Below are positions 39,388 to 48,088 of a stretch of 64,000 nucleotides of DNA, piece after piece (positions within the stretch are counted from its first letter, which is position 1; every line of letters begins with the position of its first letter). Source of the stretch: JAXDTI01 sp034090045. GTDB taxonomy: Bacteria; Actinomycetota; Actinomycetes; Actinomycetales; Actinomycetaceae. The notes below the pieces were generated by a model. That model was not told the origin of the DNA. It saw only the letters and a program-made list of their open reading frames with translations, and did no database searches. The stretch covers positions 1-64,000 of the forward strand of contig JAXDTI010000008.1 in the NCBI GenBank assembly GCA_034090045.1. The letters run 5' to 3'. A program made the position numbers and the translations under genes.

Positions 39388-40077
39388 TTAATCTGGGGGC
39401 GGAACCGCCGCAAAGGCGGTACTATTCGACAGTGTCGCCCAATGGGCTTTCGGCCAGATGATGACAAATGCTCGACCGGTCACATCTAATACTGGCACAA
39501 AACCTTTACCCGGTTCATCCATGTGTGCCCGAGAATCCGCCGAATTACCTCGGTTGTCACCCATGACCCAGAGATGGTCAGCGGGCACCTTAACATCGAA
39601 GGGTTTCTGCGAGGGTGCCACCCCAGAATCCAGGTACGGTTCATCTATGGAGACCCCGTTCACAACCAGCCTGCCTTTGGCATCACAGCATTGCACACGA
39701 TCCCCAGGCATCCCTATAACCCGTTTTACCAGGTGGTTTTCGGAGGTGTCGGGCATCAGACCGAGTGCGATCATCACATCTTTGACAAGGGTGGCAGGAG
39801 TAGTCTGTTTCTGATTGTTCAACCAGTTTTGTGAATCCTTGAACACCACAACATCACCGCGGTTTAGTTGCCTCACATCCGGAACAAGTTTTGACACCAG
39901 CATCCGATCGCCCTCAATGAGGGTGGTTCTCATAGAACCGGAGGGAACCAGGAAAGCCTGAATCAAAAAAGCTTTAATCAGCGCAGAGATACAGATAGCG
40001 ACAAAAATAATCATCAGGGCTTCCCTGATTAGCAGCCAGGCTTTTGGTGGCCGGCGTTTCCCGGTACTTGTCGCCAT
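39388..40077 (-). CDS. lepB: Signal peptidase I
   Basis: Membrane serine protease that cuts signal peptides from exported proteins. About 229 residues: a cytoplasmic basic N-terminus, one TM segment (LMIIFVAICISALIKAFLI), the nucleophile in VPSGSMRTTL, and the general-base Lys in VKRVIGMPGDRVQC. Box E reads GDNRGNSADSR. The ATG at 40077 follows AGGAGGGG; a TTG one codon upstream is less likely. It follows rplS closely. Confidence 0.95.
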   Translation of the reverse strand: MATSTGKRRPPKAWLLIREALMIIFVAICISALIKAFLIQAFLVPSGSMRTTLIEGDRMLVSKLVPDVRQLNRGDVVVFKDSQNWLNNQKQTTPATLVKDVMIALGLMPDTSENHLVKRVIGMPGDRVQCCDAKGRLVVNGVSIDEPYLDSGVAPSQKPFDVKVPADHLWVMGDNRGNSADSRAHMDEPGKGFVPVLDVTGRAFVIIWPKAHWATLSNSTAFAAVPPPD

Positions 40078-40113
40078 CAATCCCCTCCTGTAGCCTCCCG
40101 GCTCGCCGGGGCC

Positions 40114-40464
40114 TCAGTTCTCGCGTTTTTCCTTAATCTTAGCTGCCTTACCACGCAACTCGCGCAGATAGTACAGTTTTGCCCGCCGAACCTTGCCGCG
40201 GGTAACTACCTCAATCTTATCGATTGTTGGGGCGTGCAGCGGGAAAGTACGCTCGACACCAACACCGAAAGAAATCTTGCGAACAGTAAAGGTTGCACCG
40301 ACACCTTTACCGCCCTGACGTGCTATCACTACGCCCTGAAAAACCTGGATACGGGAACGGTTGCCCTCAATAACCTTTACATGAACCTTTACGGTGTCAC
40401 CGGCACGGAAATCCGGAATATCCCCACGCAACGAGGACTGATTAACCTCATCGAGAATGTTCAT
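40114..40464 (-). CDS. rplS: 50S ribosomal protein L19
   Basis: 116-residue L19, at the 30S-50S interface. [30 protein letters not shown] and the C-terminal [20 protein letters not shown] are diagnostic. The ATG at 40464 with GGAG six bases upstream is the real start; a TTG four codons earlier lies in the leader. It is separated from trmD by a structured gap. Confidence 0.97.
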   Translation of the reverse strand: MNILDEVNQSSLRGDIPDFRAGDTVKVHVKVIEGNRSRIQVFQGVVIARQGGKGVGATFTVRKISFGVGVERTFPLHAPTIDKIEVVTRGKVRRAKLYYLRELRGKAAKIKEKREN

Positions 40465-40483
40465 CTCTAACTCCAACCGTCAG

Positions 40484-40566
40484 TGCCACAGGCCACCAGC
40501 GGCAATAGACCCCTCAACGGGGCGACTTAGCTGAGTCGCTGCTCCGATCCGCGACCCCCTGTGGCA
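40484..40566 (-). ncRNA. Candidate structured leader of rplS
   Basis: Between trmD and rplS the minus-strand RNA can fold into a closed multibranch element of 83 nt. Outer ends pair perfectly over nine bases (40484-40492 with 40558-40566). Inside are a GCGACT/AGTCGC hairpin (40522-40539) and a CCCC/GGGG hairpin (40510-40522, sharing one base). It ends 20 bases before the start codon. L19 leaders that bind ribosomal protein are known in Bacillus; similarity to those has not been tested. No U tract, so it is not a standard terminator. Confidence 0.45.
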
Positions 40567-40613
40567 GGTTACGCGCGAAGAAACGACCCTAGATATTCTG
40601 CCATCCGCTCGGG

Positions 40614-41951
40614 TTAAATGCCAATCGGATTACTGTTCAATCCTGTTAAATCCCGGGAGAGAACCAGGTCTCGATTCTCAACACCGCCAACATCGAAAGT
40701 GCGTTTCCCGCTTTTACGGAAACCGTGATTGCGATAGAAGCGCAGAGCACGCCGATTTGTTTCATTCGTGCCGAGCACGAGTGAGCGAGTTTGGGGCTCC
40801 ACCACGAGTAAATCTGCTACTGCGGATTCCAGCAGTGCCCCGGCGATACCCGAAGCTCGCCAGGCGCCATCAACATAGCATTTCGACAGGTAAGCCGCAC
40901 CCTGCCCGTAGTCCTGACCGACCTCGACAACCGGCGGGGAACCCTCCGAACCGTAAGTGATTATCAGGGTGTAGCCGACCAGCTCCCAGGCATCATGAAC
41001 GCAAACTTCTGCGAGCAGAACCCGGTATCTTTGCGGTTCAGATAGCATTGACTCGAATGCGGGAGCCGAAAGCTCCGTGTCTATAAAAGCGGTTATCGCT
41101 TCCGGGGACAGCCAGGACGGGCAGGCATCCGGGAAGAGCCGACCAGCCAGTTGCGATACAGCGTTAGCATCAGAACTTATAGCTAGTCGGAAACGACAGC
41201 GAGCCTGTCGCGGGGCGATCACATAGCCGGAGTAAGCCAGTAATTCTCTGTCACGGGAGTCGAGACTCTCTGACTGCAAGCGCCACACCATGTCGGGTCG
41301 CCTTTGGGCAGTACGTTCCAGTGCTCGATCTCGTCGCCAACGACCGATTGCTCCATGGTCGCCACTGAGTAACACTTCCGGCACATCCATACCCGCCCAT
41401 GAACGCGGTCTGGTATATGCCGGATATTCGAGCAATCCTGCCTGAGAATGCGACTCTTCAACCAGTGATTCCGGGTTGCCTACCGTGCCCTCCAAGAGCC
41501 TGCTCACCGCTTCCAGCAACACCAGGGCAGCAACTTCACCACCGTTAACCACATAGTCACCAATCGAATATTCGACGACATCGTATTTTTCGAACACTCG
41601 CGAATCGATACCCTCGTATCTCCCACAACCGATAAGCACATCCCTGCCGGATGCGGCAATCTCGGTCACCTGCTGCTGGGTGAGCGGTAGACCAGCAGGA
41701 GTTGGCATCATTAGGAGTTGCCCATCACGGTGCAGGTCGTTGAGGGCACGTCCCCAAACATCGGGACGCATGACCATACCGGCTCCCCCGCCGAAAGGCG
41801 TGTCATCGACACCACGGTGCCTGTCGTCTGCCCAGTCCCGCAGGTCATGTAACTGCACATCCACGATTCCTCGGTTTTGAGCTCTCCCGAGCAGTGAAAT
41901 ATCCAACACCTTGAAGTAATCAGGGAAGATTGTGACTATATCGAAACGCAT
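40614..41951 (-). CDS. trmD: tRNA (guanine37-N1)-methyltransferase fused to a GNAT acetyltransferase domain
   Basis: Residues 1-~245 are TrmD, the SPOUT-fold enzyme that makes m1G37 and prevents +1 frameshifting: MRFDIVTIFPDYF, the knot motifs GCGRYEGIDSRV and YSIGDYVVNGGE, and LLEYPAYTRP are intact. Residues ~255-445 form a GNAT domain: LSPEAITAFID, AAYLSKCYVDGAWRASGIAGALLES (split here as VDGAWRASGIAG for the CoA loop) and LGTNETNRRALRFYRNHGF. The protein is about 445 residues against 240-260 for plain TrmD. The start follows GGAGGAG. The acetylation target is unknown. Confidence 0.93.
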   Translation of the reverse strand: MRFDIVTIFPDYFKVLDISLLGRAQNRGIVDVQLHDLRDWADDRHRGVDDTPFGGGAGMVMRPDVWGRALNDLHRDGQLLMMPTPAGLPLTQQQVTEIAASGRDVLIGCGRYEGIDSRVFEKYDVVEYSIGDYVVNGGEVAALVLLEAVSRLLEGTVGNPESLVEESHSQAGLLEYPAYTRPRSWAGMDVPEVLLSGDHGAIGRWRRDRALERTAQRRPDMVWRLQSESLDSRDRELLAYSGYVIAPRQARCRFRLAISSDANAVSQLAGRLFPDACPSWLSPEAITAFIDTELSAPAFESMLSEPQRYRVLLAEVCVHDAWELVGYTLIITYGSEGSPPVVEVGQDYGQGAAYLSKCYVDGAWRASGIAGALLESAVADLLVVEPQTRSLVLGTNETNRRALRFYRNHGFRKSGKRTFDVGGVENRDLVLSRDLTGLNSNPIGI

Positions 41952-41961
41952 TTCTCCTCCC

Positions 41962-42465
41962 TCAGAACAGACCATCCAAGTCGACTACCACTATCCGACC
42001 GGAATCTGTATCAACCTCCGGAACCAGTTCAGATACGAAAGGAACCATAACCTCAGAGCTGTCCCCCGCTCGCTCAACAATAATCAGGTCTTGAGCGGCA
42101 CCGATACAAACATCCGATACCTTTCCGAGATAGCTCCCAGAAGGATTATCGACACGCAAACCAATCAGTTCTTCCGGGTAGTATCCTTCTGGCTCATTGT
42201 TATCGCCGCCACCTCCGGTATCTACTGGGGCTAAGAGCAGCTCTCCGCGTAGCGCTTCAGCCGTGTTACGGTCGTTGACCTCTTCGAGTGCCAGCGACAT
42301 TCGTTTGCCAACCCTCTTCAAAAATTTCACTGTCACACTTCGCCCATCGGCGAGCTGCAGCTCGGCTCCGGAAGCGAATCGCCGCTCCGGCTGGTCGGTG
42401 CGTAGCAGCACTAGCATTTCGCCGGCGATACCGCGCGGCGGCCCAATCTCGGCGACTATGACCAT
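41962..42465 (-). CDS. rimM: Ribosome maturation factor RimM
   Basis: Assembly factor for the 30S head, binding S19. 167 residues: N-terminal barrel (AEIGPPRGIAGEMLV) and PRC-barrel (EELIGLRVDNPSGSYLGKVS, ending VPFVSELVPEVDTDSGRIVV). Its start overlaps the HAD gene stop by ten bases, so the HAD gene lies inside the same transcript. trmD follows ten bases on. Confidence 0.95.
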   Translation of the reverse strand: MVIVAEIGPPRGIAGEMLVLLRTDQPERRFASGAELQLADGRSVTVKFLKRVGKRMSLALEEVNDRNTAEALRGELLLAPVDTGGGGDNNEPEGYYPEELIGLRVDNPSGSYLGKVSDVCIGAAQDLIIVERAGDSSEVMVPFVSELVPEVDTDSGRIVVVDLDGLF

Positions 42466-43109
42466 AGCTGCTCCAATATTGGCGGAATATCGGCGGGAGT
42501 GGTAGCTGTAGCAAAGGCATAGTCGAATTCTCCAGCGGTCGCCAGTTCGGACCAGCCGCAGCCTATCGCTGGAACCCCAACCTCGGAGGCTCCCTCCATA
42601 TCGAAAACCCTATCCCCAACCATGACCGCGGAATCGGGTGGGCAGTCGGTTTCGGTGAGAGCCATACGCACCACATCCGCTTTCGTCAGGGTTTCTGCCA
42701 TATTTGATCCACTGATAACATCGAATTGTTCGGTCATGTTCAGTCCGTTCAATATCCGTTGCGCCAGCAGTAAAGGTTTCGATGTTGCCAAGGCAAGCAC
42801 GTATCCGCTTTCTCTCAGCTCAGACAGCATCTGGGTTACGCCTGGGAAGGTAGTTATCTGTGGTTCCATCTCGGTATATAGTTCTCGATAGGCGGCAACG
42901 AAATCTTCTTTCAGCTTGGAGTGTCCCGACCCAAAAAGGTCTTGTGTGGTCCATGTCATTGGCGGGCCTATGTATTTACGCAGTTCGCTAGCGCTACGCT
43001 CGATATCGTAGTCACGTAACAGAACCTGGCGCATCGCAGCGGTGATTACTGGCGCAGAGTCGATGAGGGTGCCGTCAAGATCCAACAGCACCGTGTGCTT
43101 TGTATTCAT
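42456..43109 (-). CDS. HAD-superfamily phosphatase (phosphoglycolate phosphatase-like)
   Basis: About 217 residues with all HAD motifs: LLDLDGTLIDSAP (nucleophile Asp), LATSKPL (motif II), and motifs III/IV in KADVVRMAL and MVGDRVFDMEG. The alpha-helical cap is of the Gph/PGMB type. Substrate not predictable; phosphoglycolate or a sugar phosphate are possibilities. The start at the ATG at 43109 has CAGGAG six bases upstream. It interrupts the usual khpA-rimM junction. Confidence 0.85.
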   Translation of the reverse strand: MNTKHTVLLDLDGTLIDSAPVITAAMRQVLLRDYDIERSASELRKYIGPPMTWTTQDLFGSGHSKLKEDFVAAYRELYTEMEPQITTFPGVTQMLSELRESGYVLALATSKPLLLAQRILNGLNMTEQFDVISGSNMAETLTKADVVRMALTETDCPPDSAVMVGDRVFDMEGASEVGVPAIGCGWSELATAGEFDYAFATATTPADIPPILEQLWS

Positions 43110-43149
43110 CATCGACTCCTGCGTTTTCACTCACTTCAGATAAACGAAA

Positions 43150-43177
43150 GCTGGCAGGCTCCTGTGAACCCGCCAGC
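43150..43177 (-). terminator. Candidate terminator after khpA
   Basis: A GCTGGC...GCCAGC stem (43150-43158 with 43169-43177, one mismatch) in the 67-base gap between khpA and the HAD gene is followed on the minus strand by TTTCGTTTATC. It would end or attenuate the rpsP-khpA transcript before the HAD-rimM-trmD genes. Confidence 0.6.
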
Positions 43178-43197
43178 CTCGCATTGTACGGTATCTA

Positions 43198-43434
43198 TCA
43201 ACGGTCGGTGTCGATAACATCCACCCGAACACCACAACGCGGCGACAGGGCACTCATTACCGTGCGCATCGCCTTTGCGGTACGTCCAGAACGACCTATA
43301 ACCCGACCGAGATCATCGGGGTTTACCCGCACCTCAAGAAGCTTTCCCCTGCGGTTACGGCGCTCATCAACGCGCACATCGTCAGGATTATCGACAATTC
43401 CGGCGACCAGGTGCTCCAACGCTTCGGCCAACAT
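43198..43434 (-). CDS. khpA: KH-domain RNA-binding protein KhpA
   Basis: A 78-residue single KH domain; the GxxG loop is VIGRSGRTAKAMRTV. KhpA binds small RNAs with KhpB in Gram-positive bacteria. Its ATG overlaps the rpsP stop by one base (TGATG), the standard rpsP-khpA arrangement. Confidence 0.92.
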   Translation of the reverse strand: MLAEALEHLVAGIVDNPDDVRVDERRNRRGKLLEVRVNPDDLGRVIGRSGRTAKAMRTVMSALSPRCGVRVDVIDTDR

Positions 43435-43949
43435 CAGGCTTCCTCAGTTTTCTCAGTCTCAACTGCATCTTCTTCAGGAGCTTCTGCCGGGCTTTCAGCG
43501 TTTTCTTCCGGAACCTGTGCCTCTTTCTCAGCTTTTTCAGCAGCGGCCTTCTCGGCGGCAGCTTTAGCAGCCTCCTCAGCTTTCGCTGCCTTGCGTTTCT
43601 CAGCGTCGTCAGCAGCAGACTTCACTGCCTCTTCACGAGCGGTCTGAGGGTCAATCGTCTCCTTCGTCTTTACCCTGGAGACGGCATCTTTCTTACCGTG
43701 GAGCTTGGCAATGTCGCCGGTGAGCACCAGCATTTTGCGTACCGGGTCAGAGGGTTGTGCACCCACGCCTAGCCAGTACTGAGCACGCTCTGAGTCAATC
43801 TTTATCAGCGAGGGCTGCTGGTTAGGGTCGTATTGCCCAATCTCCTCGATCACGCGCCCGTCGCGCTTTTTGCGCCCATCAACTACTACTACCCGGTAGA
43901 TAGCATGATGAATCTTTCCGATTCTTTTCAGTCGAATACGAACTGCCAC
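43434..43949 (-). CDS. rpsP: 30S ribosomal protein S16 with Ala/Glu-rich tail
   Basis: Residues 1-~85 are S16 ([40 protein letters not shown]). The remaining ~85 residues are an Ala/Lys/Glu-rich, then strongly acidic, tail predicted helical or disordered; total 171 against about 80-150. It starts with GTG, AAGGAG 11 bases upstream; a CCAC-TAAA-GTGG mini-hairpin covers the start codon. Confidence 0.95.
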   Translation of the reverse strand: MAVRIRLKRIGKIHHAIYRVVVVDGRKKRDGRVIEEIGQYDPNQQPSLIKIDSERAQYWLGVGAQPSDPVRKMLVLTGDIAKLHGKKDAVSRVKTKETIDPQTAREEAVKSAADDAEKRKAAKAEEAAKAAAEKAAAEKAEKEAQVPEENAESPAEAPEEDAVETEKTEEA

Positions 43950-44116
43950 TTTAGTGGAATCTCCTTTTTTGAGTTGGAAACCCGCCGGTCACGGTGGGAT
44001 ACGTCCCCGATCAGGCTTCTGTATGGCAACGGTTCCCACAGAGAGGGGGGTGGGCCCGTTGGCTAACCTCACCTATTTTGCCACAAAGATACATATTTTT
44101 GCTATTCCGGATACTC

Positions 44117-45238
44117 TTACTCTCCCTTTAAGGCTCCTGACACTGGCACACCGTCGAGATAGACATGTTTCGGACCGGTCAAAACCGCCACATTTTCACG
44201 CGGATCACGGTCATATATTACAAGGTCAGCCGGATTTCCATCAGCGAGACTCGGAAACCCGAGGAAGTCGCGCACCCGCCAAGTAGCCAAATCGATTACC
44301 TCCGGTACCGGGATACCCAGTTGCGGCCAACGTTGCAGTTCGGATGGGAGTGAACCGTGGCGCTGATAACCGCCCGAATCGGTGCCGGGCAACAGCTGGA
44401 CTCCGGCATCATAGAGGGCGGCTTCCTGTTCGCGGCGGCGCTGCCACATCTGCTGCATGGTCGAACCGTAGACAGGATATTTATCGCCGGCTTGCTCAGC
44501 AAAATCAGCAAAACGATCGACTTGCAGCACCGTCGGTGTCACCGGGATTCCCTGAGCTGCAGCTTCTGTTATCTGGTCGGCATCCATGCCGGTTCCGTGC
44601 TCTATACAGTCCACACCGGCTTCCAACAGTGGAGTTATTGCCGAATGTGAGAAAGCGTGAGCAGTTACTCTGGCACCGTTTTCGTGTGCGGCAGCCATCG
44701 CGTCTCGCAGTATCTGTGCTGACCACAGTGGCTTCAGGTCGGAGTTTGCACCATCGGATCGGTCAATCCAGTCGGCGACAAGTTTGACCCAGCCATCCGA
44801 GCGGCGAGCCTGCTCGGCTACTGCTTCCGGTAACTCGTTGGGGGAATTGAGTTCGAGCGCGTAATAGCGGATATAGCGTTTCGGCAGAGCCAGGTGAGCA
44901 CCACAGTTGATTATTTTGGGCAGTTCAGGGTCGGCTTTCACAAAGGAGTTATCGGCATTCACGGGGATGCCACAGTCGCGAACCAGCAACACACCGGAAT
45001 CCCGGTCGGCTCGTGCCTGCCGCAAGGTGAGTTCAGAGCTGGCGGCTCCTCCCTTAGTTAAGCCGATATGCGCATGTACATCTACCAGTCCGGGAATTAG
45101 GTATCCACCGATTTCCGCAGGCGTTTCATCGGGCAGTGTCCAGATACCTTTCGAAGTGATTTCGAGGGTGCGCACCGCCCATGTCGGGTCGGTGCCGGGA
45201 CAATCCCGATACAGACTCATCCCACGGAAAACAACCAC
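44117..45238 (-). CDS. Amidohydrolase-family metal hydrolase (imidazolonepropionase-like)
   Basis: A 373-residue amidohydrolase with the complete metal site: DVHAHIG (HxH), WVKLVADW (bridging Lys), RVTAHAFSHSAI and CIEHGTGMD (His, His) and LLPGTDSGG (Asp). The fold is prolidase/imidazolonepropionase-like. The substrate is not evident; it may be an N-acyl or cyclic dipeptide. It starts with GTG four bases after ffh with AGGTGA upstream. A similar gene sits between ffh and rpsP in several other actinobacteria. Confidence 0.85.
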   Translation of the reverse strand: MVVFRGMSLYRDCPGTDPTWAVRTLEITSKGIWTLPDETPAEIGGYLIPGLVDVHAHIGLTKGGAASSELTLRQARADRDSGVLLVRDCGIPVNADNSFVKADPELPKIINCGAHLALPKRYIRYYALELNSPNELPEAVAEQARRSDGWVKLVADWIDRSDGANSDLKPLWSAQILRDAMAAAHENGARVTAHAFSHSAITPLLEAGVDCIEHGTGMDADQITEAAAQGIPVTPTVLQVDRFADFAEQAGDKYPVYGSTMQQMWQRRREQEAALYDAGVQLLPGTDSGGYQRHGSLPSELQRWPQLGIPVPEVIDLATWRVRDFLGFPSLADGNPADLVIYDRDPRENVAVLTGPKHVYLDGVPVSGALKGE

Positions 45239-45242
45239 AATG

Positions 45243-46811
45243 TCACCTGTTTAATAGTCTTTTCAAGTCATCGGGCAGATCGTCTATAGTCGGGGGTGCC
45301 GCATTTTGAGGTGGCATCCCGAAAGCCGATCCTGTCTGAGGTTGTGAAGCACTCGATTGCGTCTGACGCCCCGGTAACTGTCGAGAACCTGACCCTTTCT
45401 TTTTTTTCTTCTTTCCCTTTTTGCTCTGCTTTTTTGTAAACTGACTTTTTCCGCCACCGCGGGCACCCGCCATGCCCGGCATCCCAGGGATGCCCGGCAT
45501 GGCGGGTATCCCTCCCCCACTCACTTGTTTCATCATTTTGCGCATGGCTTCGAACTGCTTCACAAAGGCGTTTACAGCCTGAACGCTCGTGCCAGAACCA
45601 CGGGCGACACGTGCCCGGCGGGAGCCGTTTAGAATCGACACGTCATCACGCTCTGCAGGAGTCATAGAGTGAATAATCGCCTCGATGCGACCTATCTGGC
45701 TCTCATCGAAATTATCAAGCGCCTCCCGATACTGCCCCATACCGGGCAGCTTCGAGATGATCCCCTTGATTGACCCCATCTTGCGTAGCTGGTTCATCTG
45801 TTCAAGGAAATCGTCGAGAGTGAACTCGCCGCTACGCATTTTTTTGGCGAGTTTCTCCGCCTCAGCAGCGTCATAGGCTTTTTCCGCCTGCTCGATTAGG
45901 GTGAGCATATCGCCCATGTCGAGGATGCGGGAAGCCATACGGTCGGGATGGAAACGCTCGAAATCATCCAGCCCCTCGCCGGTTGAGGCGAATAGTACCG
46001 GAGCGCCGGTGACGCCACGTACCGAAAGCGCCGCACCACCGCGGGCATCACCATCGAGCTTCGAAAGCACCACACCGGTGAAACCAACACCGTCGCGGAA
46101 TGCCACCGAAGTTTGAACAGCGTCCTGACCGGTCATTGAATCCAAAACGAAGAGTACCTCGTGGGGGTTAACACGCTCGCGTATCGCGCGAGCCTGCACC
46201 ATCATTTCTTCGTCGACACCCAAGCGTCCAGCAGTATCGACGATGACGATTGTGTAACCGTTCTCGATCGCGTGATTCAGACCGGTTCCGGCAACCTCAA
46301 TAGGGTTGCCTACCCCGTTACCGGGTTCGGGAGCCCAAACATCAACACCGGCACGTTCACCGAGGATTTGCAATTGCGAAACCGCTTGAGGACGTTGCAG
46401 GTCGCTGGCTACCAGCAGCACCCGCTCCCCCTCACCGGCAAACCATTTACCCAGTTTCGCCGCCAACGTGGTTTTACCAGCACCCTGAAGACCAGCCAAC
46501 ATATATACGGTCGGACCGGAGCGGGCACGAGCCAGCTCCCGAGTGTCCCCGCCGAGCATCTCAACCAGTTCATCGTTTACAATCCGAATCACCTGCTGGG
46601 CGGGATTCAGAGCCTTTGTTCGGGCCGCGCCGTAGGCCCTCTCGCGTACCGCATTGGTGAAGGAACGCACCACCGGAAGCGCCACATCTGCATCAATGAG
46701 GGCTCGGCGAATCTCCGATACCGTTTTGTCAACATCGGATTCGGTGAGCACTCCTCGTCCGCGCAGCGACTGGAACGCCGAAGTCAGCCTGTCTGATAGC
46801 GAGTTAAACAC
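45243..46811 (-). CDS. ffh: Signal recognition particle protein Ffh (SRP54)
   Basis: GTPase that binds signal sequences on nascent membrane proteins together with 4.5S RNA. The 522 residues comprise the N domain, the G domain (GLQGAGKTTLAAKLG, IVDTAGRLGVDEEMM, VLSKLDGDARGGAALS) and the methionine-rich M domain (RKMMKQVSGGGIPAMPGIPG). The C-terminal tail of about 75 residues has a Lys-rich run (KKGKKKKKKGSG), then low complexity. The start is GTG behind GGAGGAG. ftsY, its receptor, is next upstream. Confidence 0.96.
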   Translation of the reverse strand: MFNSLSDRLTSAFQSLRGRGVLTESDVDKTVSEIRRALIDADVALPVVRSFTNAVRERAYGAARTKALNPAQQVIRIVNDELVEMLGGDTRELARARSGPTVYMLAGLQGAGKTTLAAKLGKWFAGEGERVLLVASDLQRPQAVSQLQILGERAGVDVWAPEPGNGVGNPIEVAGTGLNHAIENGYTIVIVDTAGRLGVDEEMMVQARAIRERVNPHEVLFVLDSMTGQDAVQTSVAFRDGVGFTGVVLSKLDGDARGGAALSVRGVTGAPVLFASTGEGLDDFERFHPDRMASRILDMGDMLTLIEQAEKAYDAAEAEKLAKKMRSGEFTLDDFLEQMNQLRKMGSIKGIISKLPGMGQYREALDNFDESQIGRIEAIIHSMTPAERDDVSILNGSRRARVARGSGTSVQAVNAFVKQFEAMRKMMKQVSGGGIPAMPGIPGMPGMAGARGGGKSQFTKKQSKKGKKKKKKGSGSRQLPGRQTQSSASQPQTGSAFGMPPQNAAPPTIDDLPDDLKRLLNR

Positions 46812-46840
46812 CCTCAGCTCCTCCTAATCTGTTTGTTTCC

Positions 46841-48010
46841 TTACTCTTGGGCGAGCAGCGCATCTGCAAAGTCTTCCGGACTGAAAGGCGCCAGGTCATC
46901 GGGACCTTCACCGAGCCCCACAAATTTGACGGGTACGCCAAGTTCACGTTGCACACTAATCACTATGCCCCCCTTGGCAGAACCGTCCAGCTTTGTTAGC
47001 ACAATCCCGGTTACCTGTACCGCTTCAGCGAATACTCTGGCCTGTTGAAGTCCATTTTGACCGGTAGTGGCATCCAGCACCAACAGCACCTCGGAAACTG
47101 GCAGCTGCTTTTCCATAACTTTTTTTACTTTACCGAGCTCATCCATGAGAGTGGTTTTATTTTGCACTCGCCCGGCGGTGTCAACTACCACTACATCGGC
47201 TCCACTGTCGATACCGAGCTTTACACCATCGAAAGCAACCGATGCCGGATCCGCACCCTCGTGATCGGCTTTATGAACCGCTGCTCCAACACGCTGAGCC
47301 CAGGTAGCGAGCTGTTCGGCTGCTGCTGCCCGAAAAGTATCGGCGGCAACCAGCAGTGGATGACGCCCCTCAGCGACCAACAACCTGGCGAAACGCCCTA
47401 TAAAGGTAGTTTTACCGGTGCCGTTTACACCCACAACCAAAATCATGGTCGGACCGTCCGGACTGTAGTGAACTGAACGATCCATGTGCGGGTCAAGCAG
47501 TTCCAACAGGTCAGCACGAAGCGCCGCACGGATCTGTGCAGGTTCAGAAGCCGATAGCACCTTTGCGTGTTCCCGTAGCCGTTTCATCAGCTCATCTGTT
47601 GCTTCCAAACCGAGGTCTGCCATGAGCAGCCGGTCTTCTATTTGCTCGAAATCAGTTTCGGAAATGTTTGTTTTTCCAAAAAGATTGACCAGTGCCGCCC
47701 CAAAAGAGCCGCTGCCCGCCAGGCGAGCTTTCAGCCGTGACATCCGACCGGTCATCGACTCGGGAACATCCAGTTTCGCCCCGGTTTGGGATTGCGTTTC
47801 CGGTTGCTCCCCTATTTCAGGTTCTGGCTCTTCGATCTGTTCTCCGAGAGCTTCCTTTACCAGTTCTGTAAACTCGTCAGTCGGTTGATTTCTATCAGAA
47901 TTGTTGCGTCTCCGTATAACACCACCTATAACTACCGCTGCGGCTGCAACCACGGCAGTAAGGGAGGAAATCCCAATCGGGTCGGAAAAGAAATGTGCAA
48001 ATTGATCCAT
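46841..48010 (-). CDS. ftsY: SRP receptor FtsY
   Basis: Membrane-docking GTPase partner of Ffh. The 389 residues start with a TM helix (GISSLTAVVAAAAVVIGGVI), then an acidic A domain, the N domain and the G domain: VVGVNGTGKTTFIGRFA, VVDTAGRVQNKTTLMDEL, VLTKLDGSAKGGIVISV. The TM anchor is the actinobacterial form. It is separated by about 78 bases from the small membrane protein upstream. Confidence 0.96.
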   Translation of the reverse strand: MDQFAHFFSDPIGISSLTAVVAAAAVVIGGVIRRRNNSDRNQPTDEFTELVKEALGEQIEEPEPEIGEQPETQSQTGAKLDVPESMTGRMSRLKARLAGSGSFGAALVNLFGKTNISETDFEQIEDRLLMADLGLEATDELMKRLREHAKVLSASEPAQIRAALRADLLELLDPHMDRSVHYSPDGPTMILVVGVNGTGKTTFIGRFARLLVAEGRHPLLVAADTFRAAAAEQLATWAQRVGAAVHKADHEGADPASVAFDGVKLGIDSGADVVVVDTAGRVQNKTTLMDELGKVKKVMEKQLPVSEVLLVLDATTGQNGLQQARVFAEAVQVTGIVLTKLDGSAKGGIVISVQRELGVPVKFVGLGEGPDDLAPFSPEDFADALLAQE

Positions 48011-48088
48011 ACCATCAATAATATGGGAGGTCGGCTGTCAGGTCAGTTCCGCTCAGACACTTTCGGATGGTGCTCAACATATAAACGA

